Shown here in pieces: positions 10,656-22,443 of a stretch of 64,000 nucleotides of DNA; the first letter of the stretch is position 1; the number at the start of each line of letters is the position of its first letter. This stretch comes from Lumbricus terrestris (lineage: Eukaryota > Annelida > Clitellata > Crassiclitellata > Lumbricidae): NCBI GenBank assembly GCA_949752735.1, contig OX457037.1, forward strand, positions 16,267,017 to 16,331,016. The letters run 5' to 3'. The notes beneath the pieces were generated by a model. It was given only the letters and a program-made list of their open reading frames with translations, was not told where the DNA came from and did not search any database. A program made the position numbers and the translations under genes.

Positions 10656-13600
10656 AGCTGCTCATGCTACCAGCTGTGCCCTCTGGCCTTTTGGTACTAG
10701 TCTGGGTTTGAGGGAACACAGGCTGTCAGAGGGAGGGAGGGAGGGGCAGCAGCCGCTCTTTCGATTGATCGATTGATACGATTGATTGCTGACTGGGAAA
10801 ATGAAAAGCTGATAGATACCATTTGATACTCTTTCTTTCTCTTTCACTGCCTGACATTTTATTTTTGTTTTCAACGTGCATGCTCTTTTACAGCATAAAT
10901 TATCATATATGCGTTATATCAATTGGTTTGCTATTGTGTAGATATGCATATGCACATTTTAAATATATGTGTTTGTTTAGGTATATATATATATATATAA
11001 TTAATGCATTTAATATACATTACATGTGTACTGTGTATGTGTAATTGTATAATGTGTTTTATATATATATTACAAATATATATGTAATGTGTGTATATAT
11101 TTACATATTTGTGTACGAATGTATGTTTGCGGGTACACCCGGTACACATGTTGATGTATGCATACATAATTATTATAATATTATGTATAAATAAATATGT
11201 GTGTACATAATTATGTACACACGTTAAATGCATCCCTACATTGTATTTCAATAGTCTTTGAATTTTTTTCATGTTGACTAATTTCCTGGTAATTTTGTTG
11301 TCATTTTGTGATAGTGCATGAATGCACGACTTGCATACATGTGTGTGTGTATTTATGTATGTAGGTAAGCATACATGCATATATATATATATACAAACAT
11401 GTATAAAATTGTATATTTATATATATATATATATATAATTATATATATTATCCACACAGGATATCAGACTAAAAGGATCTTAAATTGAAGAATTTGACCC
11501 AAGGCTGTGGGTCACCAATGCCTTGTCTGAAGTTCTTTTTCTGTGTACGTTTGGGGAGGGCACGTTAGAGGGATAGGGTTGTCGAGGTAATGACGTTCCG
11601 TGGCTACGGCTACGCAGGGTAAAGAAGATAAACAACGGGTGAACTTTGTTGGATGAGGGAAGCTAGAGGGGGAACTAGCAGAGGGGAGCTAGAAGGCGGT
11701 GCAGTGCAAGCGGCAGCAACTGTACCCCTACCCACTGCACTAGGACTAGGCTGGTTCTAGCTTTTGCAGGCTGTGCACTGTGTGCAGTAATTAGGCCAGT
11801 TAGGCGGACGGACGGGACGTGGTTAGGCTGGAACGTTTATTTAGTGTCCGTGCGGAATGTGACTGCAGGTTTAGAGTTCTGGGATTTAGGATCCGTTGTG
11901 GTGGAGCTGGAGTTGGCACAAAGACAGGTACAGTGACCGCTTGTAGTGTGTCATTAAATAGGGGAGGGGTCGTTGTTTGACCCCATCCAGCTGGGGGGGG
12001 GAGGGACCCGGGTGTTATGTGGTCTTGTGAAGACATTTTTGCTTAATGTAATGCCATGTGAAGTTCTGTGAGATGTAGTATTGTGCAGATAAGAATGTAT
12101 ATAAAGTGATGATTTTGTAATGTATAGTACTTTATTGCTGTTTAGTTCTTGGAATATTATTGGAATATTATTTGCACAGATGCGTTTTGTCACAGTCTTA
12201 AACCATTCTTTGCAGCTGAGGTTGGTTCGTGATCATGATGCTAACCTTGAAGAGGTGCTGTATAGATATCCGTGGTGAATTAATGAATATTTCTTTTGGT
12301 TGTCCAGAGTAAATTACACATATCTGTTGGTATGTAATGATACTGTATAATTATAAGGTCCATGTGGTATGGTAATGGTATGGTCAGACCCCAGGAAATG
12401 CAGGTTAGAAGGTTCTGATCAAGTGGAAGTGAAATTGTGCAAGATATGATTTATATATTTGTATTTCTGTATTTAAATTGTCTTTTATGAAGACTTCTCT
12501 TTCTCAAGGGGTTCTTTGCACTGGGAGTACCTCTGACTCAGTTGTTCTGTGAGAGGCGCTTTATTAATTCCTAAATAGTAAGCATACGATTGTTATAGGC
12601 TCAAGTAAGAGTATTCTGATTGAGTGATTGATTGAAAAGTAAACTGAGCTGAGGTGTTGTGGGCATAATTAGATGAGAAAAGCAGAACCTTAGAGTTTAT
12701 AGGTACTTAAGATAGGTAAATATGGCTTTTTAAGTTAATAATTAGAGCCTTACTTACTTATGAAAGTTGCAAGGTAGAGTAAGGGTAATCTGTTTGTGAT
12801 TCTTTAAATGTTTGACCTCATGATATACTGCTGTAGGTTAGGTTAGTTTACACTTTACAGGGAGATAACATACCGTAATTATATTAAGTTCTGTCAAATT
12901 AGCATGGGAGCCATAAGGTCAAATTATGCTCAATAAGACTTAGGGTAGAGGAGTTGACGTTAAGGTAAGTGAAGTTACCATTACCATACATGGTAAAACC
13001 TGTAATTGTATAATTTCATATCTTGGATATGATGAGTCAAGTATGTCATAAAAATTATGCTTGTATGAAAGTGTGGCTAACTGTGGCTTCCATTGTATTT
13101 ATTATGATTGACACAGAGCCTGTGTGTGTGGTGTGGTGTGTGTGTGTCTGGTGTGTGTGTGTGTGTGTGGTGCACATGTGTGTGCATGCGTGTGTGTGTG
13201 TGTGTGTCAGAAGCATGCTACTCTGATAGTGCTAATTACCCTGTGAATAGCATGCCTCTGACCAATCCACCCGATATATAATTACTATGAAATAATTACT
13301 TTATTAGTTTCAATCGTGGATCTTGCGTTGGCATCAGACTGTACGTACCGCACACTGACTGACTACAGTCTAACGTTGTAGATCCGACTTAACTTTATTG
13401 GTTGAACATCGTTTGTTTCCATTTGTAAGTTATATGAACATTAATCAGTAACATAAAATTGAATACAGTATGGAATGTAGGGTCTAATCTTTATTATATT
13501 TATGCCATTGTAGAACTTTAGTTGTACTCTAATGTGCGATTAATTAATTATGTCTGTTAGTGATGTGCAGAACTTAGCAGTTATGTGTTGATCCGGTGCG

Positions 13601-13765
13601 GTGATTTCTATGGAGCCGTTGTCCTGATATAAATGGAAGGTTGAGGTGTATGACTGTATGGTGTGTAAGTTCAGTCATAGTCCAGAATTGTAATCAGTTG
13701 ATAGTGCTCATCGTGATGAACTACTTCAAGCTAGACTGATACATGAATAGGATTTTGGATATAGC
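10656..13765. other. Intergenic, no gene recognised
   Basis: 10900-11450 is AT-rich with (AT)n and TGTA runs. 11550-12010 is G-rich and has a higher GC content than its surroundings, with gctagagggggaactagcag and a poly-G run at 11991, but no coding frame or RNA gene that I recognise. (GT)n lies at 13120-13210. Confidence 0.5.
12505..12590 (+). mobile_element. LINE tail fragment
   Basis: It has actgggagtacctctgactc and gagaggcgctttattaat, a diverged copy of the LINE 3' end. Confidence 0.65.
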
Positions 13766-13960
13766 AGGGCTTTTATTAACGTGCAGTTGTACACAAAATG
13801 TGCAGTTCTAAACGGATTTGTGCAGTTGTAGAAGCACTTCTGTACAGATAACACTAACAAAAAAGTTCATTGTCCTCCGATTGGAAGTAATCTACCATGG
13901 ATGATGGGAAAGGAAAGAAGGAGTTGTACAGTTCTAAAAATTCCTTAAAAATAGCCATGG
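13766..13960 (+). repeat. Dispersed repeat family E (about 190 bp)
   Basis: It has gtgcagttgtacacaaaatg tgcagttctaaacgg, ttcattgtcctccgattgga agtaat, gggaaaggaaagaagg and ttccttaaaaatagccatg. It matches 20239-20430 closely. No inverted ends or tail were found; class unknown. Confidence 0.75.
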
Positions 13961-14239
13961 GATTTAGGATATGTGCTTTTTATATATTTGTCTGTCTTGA
14001 TTAAGAAATTGAGCCCCAGTAATGTATTTTTAAAATAACTGCAAATATTAGAAATTATTGTGAGGTCGTATGACGTCATCATCATAATACTGGGGCGTAT
14101 AAATATAAATATTCTCTGTGAATAAATTCTCAAAGAATGGAAATTATTGGACCGTTCAGCTGAGGAAATTTAAAAGATCCAAAACATTATTCTATTCTGT
14201 AAGTGCTTGAAAACTATTTTCTTCTGTCTTGGTTTCCAT

Positions 14240-14312
14240 CAAGAGGTCAGGATTCGGGAGCACCTCTGAGGAATCTAAGATGAAGAGGTGCTATATAAAT
14301 CTGATTACATTT
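14240..14312 (+). mobile_element. LINE tail fragment
   Basis: It has tcgggagcacctctgagga and gaagaggtgctatataaat followed by ctgattac. Confidence 0.75.
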
Positions 14313-14426
14313 AAAGGTGATTTGTTAAACTCGGTCTGATTTTGAACAGTGTGGACAAGCTGGAAATACACTGTCAGACAAAATATCTGTAGGTGAGTTC
14401 CTGATGTGTTTTGCAATAGCTTACAC

Positions 14427-14745
14427 TAATGGTTCGGCCAAAAGTGGCCCGCGGGCCAAAAGTGGCCCGCCAGGCCTCCAAAAATGTCCCTCATCTCTCA
14501 AAGAATTAGCAAAAGTATAAACAAAAATTGACAATTTGGACAGGAATTAACACATAATTATTTTTTATTGCAATTTATTTTATTTTGACGTCTGTAAATA
14601 GCATCAAACATTATAATTTGATTAAATTATAGCCATTGTATATGCTTTTCAATTTTTAATTCATTAAATTCTTGCCTTGTGGCCCCCTAATGTCATTCAA
14701 CTTAGAAAAACTGGCCCGAAAGTCAAAAAAGGTTGGGAACCACTG
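14427..14745. mobile_element. hAT-type MITE (319 bp)
   Basis: The right end reads, inverted, cagtggttcccaacctttt, the classic hAT terminus; the left end taatggttcggcc is a diverged copy. A perfect 8-bp duplication gcttacac lies at 14419-14426 and 14746-14753. Two gtggcccgc motifs lie near the left end. The element is AT-rich inside and has no coding capacity. Confidence 0.9.
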
Positions 14746-15039
14746 GCTTACACACTTGTACAAACGTTATAATCAGATGCAAATTTGAGTGTGGTGTGAT
14801 GGGGAAGGCTGGTATAGAGTTGCTGCTGCTGCTGCTGCTGATGATGATGCTCTTTGCTTATCCTGTTTCATTTTAACTGCATCGTTGCATCCTTATCTGC
14901 ATTAATTTAAATTCACAGGCAACCTCTTGCCCATCGTCCATCCAGGCTGATTTAATAATTTGCATGCACTCTATTTTGTTGGTATACGAGTAGCCTAGTG
15001 GAGATGATGCTAAATGATGCTATTACGCTTAGCATGAAA

Positions 15040-15312
15040 CAGAATGTGTTTGTTTGTGAGTGCATGTGTGAGTATGTGTGCACGCGTGAGTGCATGTTTG
15101 TGAGTGTATGTGTATGCACTTGCGTGAGAGTGTATGTGACTATGTGCATGCATGAGTGTATAACACTGTATATGTGTGTGTGTATGTGCATGAGTGTTTG
15201 TGTGTGTGTGCATGCTGAGGTGTGTGTTTGTGCGTGTACATGCGTGAGTGTGTATATGTGTGTGCGCATGTGTGAGAGTGTATGTGCATGCATGTGTGTG
15301 TGTGTGCATGCG
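15040..15312. repeat. TG/GTGA-rich low-complexity tract
   Basis: Irregular tgtgtg, tgagtg and tgcatg units. Cys/Val and His/Thr frames are artefacts. Confidence 0.85.
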
Positions 15313-15611
15313 ATTGTTTTATGCAAATGATGGTGACCGATTATAAAACATTGACTGAGCCGTTTAGACAATCTTGTTGGTAACAAAGCATTTTGACTTG
15401 TCACGCATCGCAACACGTGGTCTGTCACACGACCTGTGTCGTTGTACAGGACACGTGTCGACCTATGACATGCGTCATGTAATGCGTACACAAACAATGC
15501 AGATCAACCGTTTTTCTGACATATGTACACTGTACAATGCATAAGTGTACATTGCACATGTACCGTATGTATGTATGCAGACAACCTGATATGTACAAAT
15601 AGACATGTACA

Positions 15612-15630
15612 GGCATATCCATCATCATCG

Positions 15631-15672
<42 letters not shown>

Positions 15673-15870
15673 ACCATCAGTTCCTGAATTCTAATGCCAG
15701 CCGTTTGATGGCTATGGGTAGGAATAGATGATCTCCAATGTCCTTGGTTTGATATTTGCCAAGTCATTGCTTCCCAAGTAGTGTTAGTCCAAACTGATGT
15801 TATGACGTCATTTATTTGCCTATTAAACCAACGTAGTCTCTTTCCATGCTTGTTGGTGGGAAGATGAGAT
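15612..15870 (-). mobile_element. LINE 3' end with (GAT)n tail
   Basis: The minus strand encodes KRLRWFNRQINDVITSVW then WQISNQGHWRSSI, a diverged relative of the C-terminus at 3018-3195. It runs into about 55 bp of GAT repeats. Confidence 0.75.
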
Positions 15871-16879
15871 GGCAAGGGGGAAGACTGGCCACCTGCCTTC
15901 GTGGTATGCTCAGGAACTGGTAACTACCGGGGTACTATTACAATGGTGGTCAAGATGGTGATGGTTGAGGTGGTTGTGATGTTGGGGGTTGATGATGATG
16001 ATCACGGTGGTGGTGGTGGTGGTGATGTGATGGTGATGAGTACAACCCTTTCTCATCAGAGTCTTATAACAATTATTTTTGGACTCTTCTTTAAAAATTT
16101 GTTGTTCATGGCTCACCGCATCTCAGCTGCACTTGTTCGTTGTGGCTTTGAGAGGCTCTCTAAGGGTGCCGTGTAAATATTTACACACACATACATATAT
16201 GCGCCTATAAGCCCTATATGCACTCTTACTTACATGAATACATGTAGATGCAGTTTCTCTAGCTATTCCTGTTCATCACTGCTTTACTGATCCTATGTCT
16301 TTCTCTGTTCCAGTCTGTGTGGGTTGTAGTGTTTCCTATGTTTCGCTGCTTCAGAATGCACCTGCATGTGAGCTGTTGTGAATGGGTCTTTATATCGAAT
16401 TCCACCATGTGGGTCTTATGTTCTGTGTTGAAGAAGGTTATGGTTCATACTTAATGGGTTAGCACTGTTCTGCTTAAACAATCCTTTTCAGTTGCTATTC
16501 TCTTCTTCTGTGAGTGGGAGTCGTCAAATTTCGGCTCCTATTGTTTTCTATCGCATTGCATTGTATTGTATTGTGCAAATACAATTTTACTATACATTTA
16601 TATCCAGAAGCGCATACAGAATTTGGTATGCTATACGCAGATACATAATTACAGACTCTCAAGTACATGCACACATACACACATACTCATGCACAACTAT
16701 AGACGTTCACGGACAAACTGGTTGTTATTCTTCCACCAGTGTTGTATCATGTTTGTATCATGTTTGTATCATGGTCTGGTAACAGCAGCAGTAGACTCAT
16801 CTGGATGCCAAAGCGAAGGATGATACTGTTTCCTGAAATCATCACCAGGTGCACCGACCCGAAACTCATTTCTATTTGC

Positions 16880-17086
16880 ATGTCTGGGGTGTGTGTATGT
16901 TTGTGTGTGTGCGTGTGTGTGTGTGTGTATTTTTGGATGTGTGCACATCTTTGCGTATGTGTATGTTTGTTTGCACGCGTATGTGTGTGTTTGTGTTTAC
17001 GTTAATGTGTACTTTTATTTGTAATTGTGTATGTTTGTGTGTGCATATGTTTGTGTTTGTGTGTGCATGCGTTTGTGTGTTTTGTA

Positions 17087-17119
<33 letters not shown>

Positions 17120-17142
17120 TTGCGTGTGTGCTTCTAAGACTC
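16880..17142. repeat. TG-rich low-complexity tract
   Basis: tgtgtgtttg-type units with no gene content. Confidence 0.85.
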
Positions 17143-17279
17143 CCATATATTTTCCTGTATGTGCTTCTTATGTGATTCTTTTGTTCACTTCTGCCTGGCA
17201 CAGATTTCATTTGTATTTGCACATTGTCTTAGCTACTGATTGTTCTTTCGTTTTCTGTAAACAATTATTATCTTAGACG

Positions 17280-17362
17280 CTGCCATAGGTGGAATGGTCT
17301 TGGAGTAGTTGTCTTGAAGAGGCACTATGAAAATGCTGTGAATAATTGAATGAATAAAAGTT
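17280..17362 (+). mobile_element. LINE tail fragment
   Basis: It has cttggagtagttgtcttgaa and gaggcactatgaaaat followed by a gaatgaat-type tail. Confidence 0.6.
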
Positions 17363-17375
17363 GAACAACTGTTGT

Positions 17376-17443
17376 CAGTGCCAGTCCCAAGCTTTGATAA
17401 AAGAGAAGGGCGACACTAATCATCCTTTATATCACACAATCAG
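17376..17443 (+). repeat. Dispersed repeat family D
   Basis: It has cagtgccagtcccaagcttt, gagaagggcgacactaatca and tatcacac. It matches 31919-31983 in about 55 of 65 positions by eye. Confidence 0.6.
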
Positions 17444-17689
17444 CTTGAATAGAAGGTTTAATAATAGAAGGAGCGAATGAATGGACGAATGAATGTTATG
17501 AATGAATGAGAGAGTGCATGAGTAATAATTGTGTGAGCACTTAGCATGTCTTGGCTCTTGCCTGAGAGTACAAAGCCTCATTGTCAAGCCTCATTGTCAA
17601 CGGATGTGTTGGTATCTCCTTCTCATTCATTGGACAATCTCAGCCACATCCTGGTCAAATACTGAATGATATGAAAGGCATTTCTAGAA

Positions 17690-17900
17690 CTGGTAAACAT
17701 TGTGAATGACATTGTTCATGGCACTGTTCATAACATTGTTCATTACATTGTTCGTAAGATTGTTTATTTCATTGGTCATTCATGATGTTGTTCATTCATG
17801 AGTCATGACATTATTTACCTATAACATTTTCATGACAATGTTCATTGTTCCTGACATTGTTTCTTCAAGACATTGACATTCATAACATTGTTCATTATGA
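17690..17900. repeat. Degenerate 'acattgttcat' tandem repeat
   Basis: Irregular units of about 15 bp such as ttcataacattgttcatta. Confidence 0.7.
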
Positions 17901-19014
17901 TCTGCTTGGCAGAAGTGGAAGAATAGATTCCCTGAATGCACTTTATCTTGACTGCAGCTGTGGCAACCAAGCATATGTGGCATATCCATTATCCACTCAT
18001 TTAGTGCACTCCACATGGCTGTGGTAAAGCCAGTCAAACACAAATACAGTGAAAAGCTGTGGGATACTTACAGTTGCTTTTAGGCTAAGTACTTGCTTAT
18101 GGGTATACAATACACTGACTGAGTGTATAATGGTTTAGTTCTAGGCATGCATGCAGCCTCTAGTGGTTAGAAGCCATGGGGGGCAATCTTGACTGGGAAA
18201 GTGACTCTTAAAAGGTGTGATGTCCAAGGCCAGTTAGGCTCATTGTAGGGCTCCTTGATAATAAAGCCCTTAGTTCATCTTGGGCTCTGCCAATATACCA
18301 CCTCCCTTCTGGCTGAAGCAAAGAGGGGGACCTCTGGGTAAGTATGCAGTGAGCCCAATGCATCCCGGTGGGTGGGTGAGTGGATGGGCGGATGGATGAT
18401 TGGATGGATGGGTGAGTTGGGTGTATGAATGGATGGTTGAATGAATGGGTGGTTGGATAGATGAATGATTGTGTAGATGGTTGGGTGGGTGGGCGGATTG
18501 TTTAGCCTCGAACCTTGCAAAAAACAGGATGCAAAGTTTACGCAATGACTCTGAAGTTCCAGCGCATATGTTATTTCTGTTTTCGCTTCTGTTTGTCAGA
18601 TGTTCGTTGGAATTCACGAACACTGCATTGGATGGGTACTCTCAAATTCCTGCACCTTCTCCAGGCTTCAGGAAAACAAGTTATATATAGCCCTTGTTTT
18701 AGTGGGATGCGGCCTACTAATATCCGTATATTTACATGTGTAGGTGTTTGTGCCTGTGTATACAGGTGTGTGGTGTGGGCGTGCATGTGCGTGTGTGTGT
18801 ATAGGGGAGTGTGTATATGAGTGGGTGTGTTCTGGGTGCTTGTGTGTGGATGTATGCATGTCCATATGGCATATATTCTTGTATAGGCATATTGTAAGTA
18901 TATTTGGGTCTGTATCTACACCCACGCCCACACCCACATGTAATATGTGTACTCTTCATATTATAGGTTTAAATAATAATATATAGATGTGCTATGTAAT
19001 GTTATGAATGGGGA

Positions 19015-19190
19015 AATGCTGCCTGTGATGAAGGCCAAGTGGCTATGCTGTGAATTTTCACGGCTTCTACCATGAATCAAGCACTGAATGGAGAGAGCTG
19101 TGGCCCAATACTGTAGTGCAGCTGTTGTAGATCCGGTCCATGGTTGACCCTGGCAGGCAGTTAAACTCAATCAGCACTATTACTACTACT
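19015..19190 (+). repeat. Possible LINE 3' end with (TAC)n tail
   Basis: It ends ggcaggcagttaaactcaat cagcactattactactact, a tail like that of family D at 31983. The upstream part has no clear frame. Confidence 0.35.
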
Positions 19191-19358
19191 ATGCTGTGTT
19201 ATGCAATGTAGGACAGTTCTATAAGCTGCTATGGCTAAGGCCATTGTTTTACCTGAATTTTAAAACTTTTACTTAGATGAATTGAGTAAACTGTGACAAA
19301 GCAAGGGAATTAATATAAGCTGCACAATAGTTTTACTTTGTGATGTTTCATAGTAAAT

Positions 19359-19982
19359 GTGACCGCCTATACCAAAACTAGGCTCTTGTCGGTAACGCTA
19401 ATTTACGAGCAACAAGCCAAAAACTTCAAATTTTGACCCCTACATGCAAATTTCGTTTCAATCAAAATCACGCGTTAAAATATCTCTACAACATCATAAG
19501 TATAAAATATACCCGTTAAATTAAATGTTTTTCGTAGAAAATCGTGAGTTTTAACGTGCATCGTGTAAAACAATATTTACGTAAACACGATTTTGACCAG
19601 TTTTCAATGGGTAGCATTTAGAGTTCCCTCGTGGGAAACCATAAATATTATATATGCCTAGAAAGGCAAAGATCTGCTCTACATAAAGAAACAATCTGGA
19701 GGATTGGAAGAAAATAAATAAGCCTAGAACGGATGAATAATTAGGGACCATAAAACAGCCTTCTCGTTGCCAAGCGCATGACGTGACGGCTTGCAAACGC
19801 GTTTTCTCCAAATGTTGCTTTTGTCACCGCTAAACTTTAAAAGCGCACAACTCCAGTTAGGAACATCATAAATAAATAAATAATATGTCATTTGAAAGGT
19901 CTCATATTGGGGAATCTTGTGGGGGAATAAAATAAATTTTTGTTTCTACCGACAAAAGCCTACTATTGCCGTGGTGGGTCAC
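19359..19982. mobile_element. DNA transposon with 36-bp inverted ends (624 bp)
   Basis: The left end gtgaccgcctataccaaaac and the inverted right end gtgacccaccacggcaatag both continue into taggct.ttgtcggta. A 4-bp direct repeat aaat flanks the element. No coding capacity was seen; superfamily not assigned. Confidence 0.75.
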
Positions 19983-20238
19983 AAATAGTTAAGTGCTGGT
20001 TGCACATGTGCAGTTTTTGGTGAAATACAATTAGCTATGTCAACTATGCCCCAAGTTGTCCTCATTTAACTGAGAAACGGGGTTGAGAGCAGGGCTTTCA
20101 CAAACCGTTAATTAGCTGTTAACAGGAACTGCCTCATTATAAATGCATGATGACTGATTACAGTAATTAACCAATGCAGTAAATGACTACTGCAGGACCT
20201 GTTAACTACATGTGAGACCACACTTTGGAATCCTAACA

Positions 20239-20430
20239 GGGCTGTTTCTAGTGTGCAGTTGTACACAAAAGTGCAGCTCTAAATGGATTTGTGCAGTTGC
20301 AGAAGCACTTCTGTGCAGTTAAAAATAGTAAAAAGGTCATTGTTCTCCGATTGGAAGTAATTTGCCTTGGAGGCTGGGAAAGGAAAGAAGGTGGAAGTGA
20401 AGTTTCACAAATTCCTTAAAGACAGCCATG
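20239..20430 (+). repeat. Dispersed repeat family E
   Basis: It has gtgcagttgtacacaaaagt, tcattgttctccgattggaa gtaat, gggaaaggaaagaaggt and ttccttaaagacagccatga. It is collinear with 13766-13960. Confidence 0.75.
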
Positions 20431-20949
20431 AATCCTAGTTGTGTTGGGTAAACTGCACAGACAAAAGCTTTGCAAGGCTTGTTACACATTTAATGACACT
20501 GCCATATCAAAGATGATTAGTGTCACCCTCCTCCTTTACCCAGGCTTGGGACTGGCACTGGCAGAGAACAGCCAGTGGTGGAGTTGGCTTTGCAAGGGGC
20601 TATTGGGTGAATTAAGTATACTGGACTTGAACAACCAGAAAGTTTGCCCATCCCTACAAGAGGGCTGGTGGTGATTGGTGTGGGGTGGTGTGGTGTGAAG
20701 AATACATTCATGGTGGACAAAGGTCATGTTCCTGACCAGTAGATTATAGATGATTATGTCCTAAACGAATTATCAGTGAACTATTCTGATAGTAATTATA
20801 CATGTTTTCATGTGCAATTAATTATATAATTAATTACCTGTGATTATACCTCCTACTACAATGGCGACCATTGTGTATTATTGACTTCCTTTGATGATTC
20901 GACCGTACATATTTAACATTTATTTAACAGTGCTCATCACTTGGCTCCC

Positions 20950-21185
20950 TTTGTTCGGCTTAATATTGTTTGCTCTCAGTACCGTTTGCTCGTACTTCCG
21001 CTATGCAGAGCCATGCCTTTTCGATGGCAGAACCCTCAACCTGGAATGGCCTTAGCCTCCCCTTGATGCTCCATTTCCTTCTCTGGCATTCCTCTCTGTC
21101 TTAAGACAGTTTATTTGGTCACGCTGAGGTTGGGAGCACCTCTGGAGTAGTCCACTTGAAGAGGCGCTATATAAATTCACTTAAT
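20950..21185 (+). mobile_element. CR1/L2-group LINE 3' fragment
   Basis: The frame ARTSAMQSHAFSMAEPSTW then NGLSLPL matches ARTTTMKDRAFSVVGPVVWN of the 8688-10478 copy. It runs into HAEVGSTSG and the aggcgctatataaat tail. Confidence 0.85.
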
Positions 21186-21335
21186 AATACTACTAATAAT
21201 AGTTTATTCATTTATGTAGCGGTTGACATTGCATGCGTGATAAGATATATATAGCACAGAGAAATGTGTTATGAACTAAAATTACTCAGTTGATCTTTAA
21301 AATATAACTTAGACCTGATCAATTAATTACGGGGT

Positions 21336-21715
21336 GCTCGATAGGGAAGTGGTTAGAGAGCTGGACTGTCAATCAAAATCTGACTTCAAATCCCCACCAG
21401 GGCAGAAATTTGTGCTGAGATTTCTGCTCAACTTGTGCCACCTAGACTAGTGAACTCAGCTATAATGAGTTCACCGACCATGGGGATTTGAACCCAGATT
21501 TTGATTGACTGTCCAACCTTCCAGCCTTGAAGCTGGAAGGTTGTGGATTGTAATAATCCACCTCAAGCCGCCGTGTATGGACCCTGAGCAAGTCCTTAAC
21601 TCAAAATTGCTCATGAATGTACTTTGGTGTAAAATCATTTTCAGTGTCCGCGCTGTAGTCGGTAGCGCCTCTGAGTAGAAATCTTGAAGGAGCGCTGTTA
21701 TAACAAGTGCTCACA
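21336..21715 (+). mobile_element. SINE of the same family with a palindromic tRNA-like head
   Basis: The body (21545-21700: ccacctcaagccgccg, gagcaagtccttaactcaaa, gtgtccgcgctgtagtcggt, gcgcctctgagtag) matches the SINE at 58722-58931. Its head contains a 34-bp inverted repeat (21362-21395 and 21482-21515, three mismatches) including B-box-like ggttcaaatcc. Confidence 0.75.
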
Positions 21716-21765
21716 CATACATATAAGTTACAGATTACATTACATTGCTCGAAATTTGTTCTTAG

Positions 21766-22036
21766 GAGAGTCTGAATGCGGACGGAAGCCGACGACCAAT
21801 CCACTTGAGCGCCAGTCCAATGTTGCTGTCTACGGGAGGGTTCCGTCCTTGTCTTCTGCCCGACAGTTCTAATCTGCTGAGGAGCAGTTCAGCGACGGAT
21901 GTGATGGCGGAGACGGAGGCAGAGGCGCCGAATGATGACGATGACCTTCCTGCACTGACGCAGATGACGCAGAACATCCGACAACTCATCCAGGCGCTGT
22001 CCATCCTCAAGAATACCATCAGCTCATCGACGCCAG
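21766..22036 (+). CDS. ARHGAP29/45-like: RhoGAP gene exon 1 (first one found)
   Basis: It encodes residues 1-90. An in-frame TAG at 21763 doubles as a possible acceptor (ttcttag|gag), so this is either an internal exon or the first coding exon. In-frame ATGs lie at 21820 and at 21904; the second (GTGATGGCG) has the better start context. Residues include a DDDD stretch and a helix reading QNIRQLIQALSILK, which sits where ARHGAP29 has its pre-F-BAR helices. It ends cag|gtagga in phase 1. Confidence 0.75.
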
Positions 22037-22246
22037 GTAGGATGAATGAACGACTCTGCACTGCAGTGCTCTGCTGTGTTTCGGTACAACTGTAAGAATC
22101 AAGACGAGCATTTGAGAGAGAGAGAGAGAAAGAGAGAGACAGACAGACAGAGACAGAGAAGTGGAGATAGGGACAGACACAAGCTGTGTATCGGTACAAC
22201 TGTAAGTGCATGCATTGCACAGGCAGAGAAAGGCAAGACGAGCAAT

Positions 22247-22290
<44 letters not shown>

Positions 22291-22403
22291 TAGAGACAGA
22301 GAAGTGGACATAGGGACAGACACAAGCTGGGCTCTGCTGTGTATCGGTACAACTGTAAGTGCATGCATTGCATAGGCAAAGAGAGAGAGTCAAGACGAGC
22401 AAT

Positions 22404-22443
<40 letters not shown>

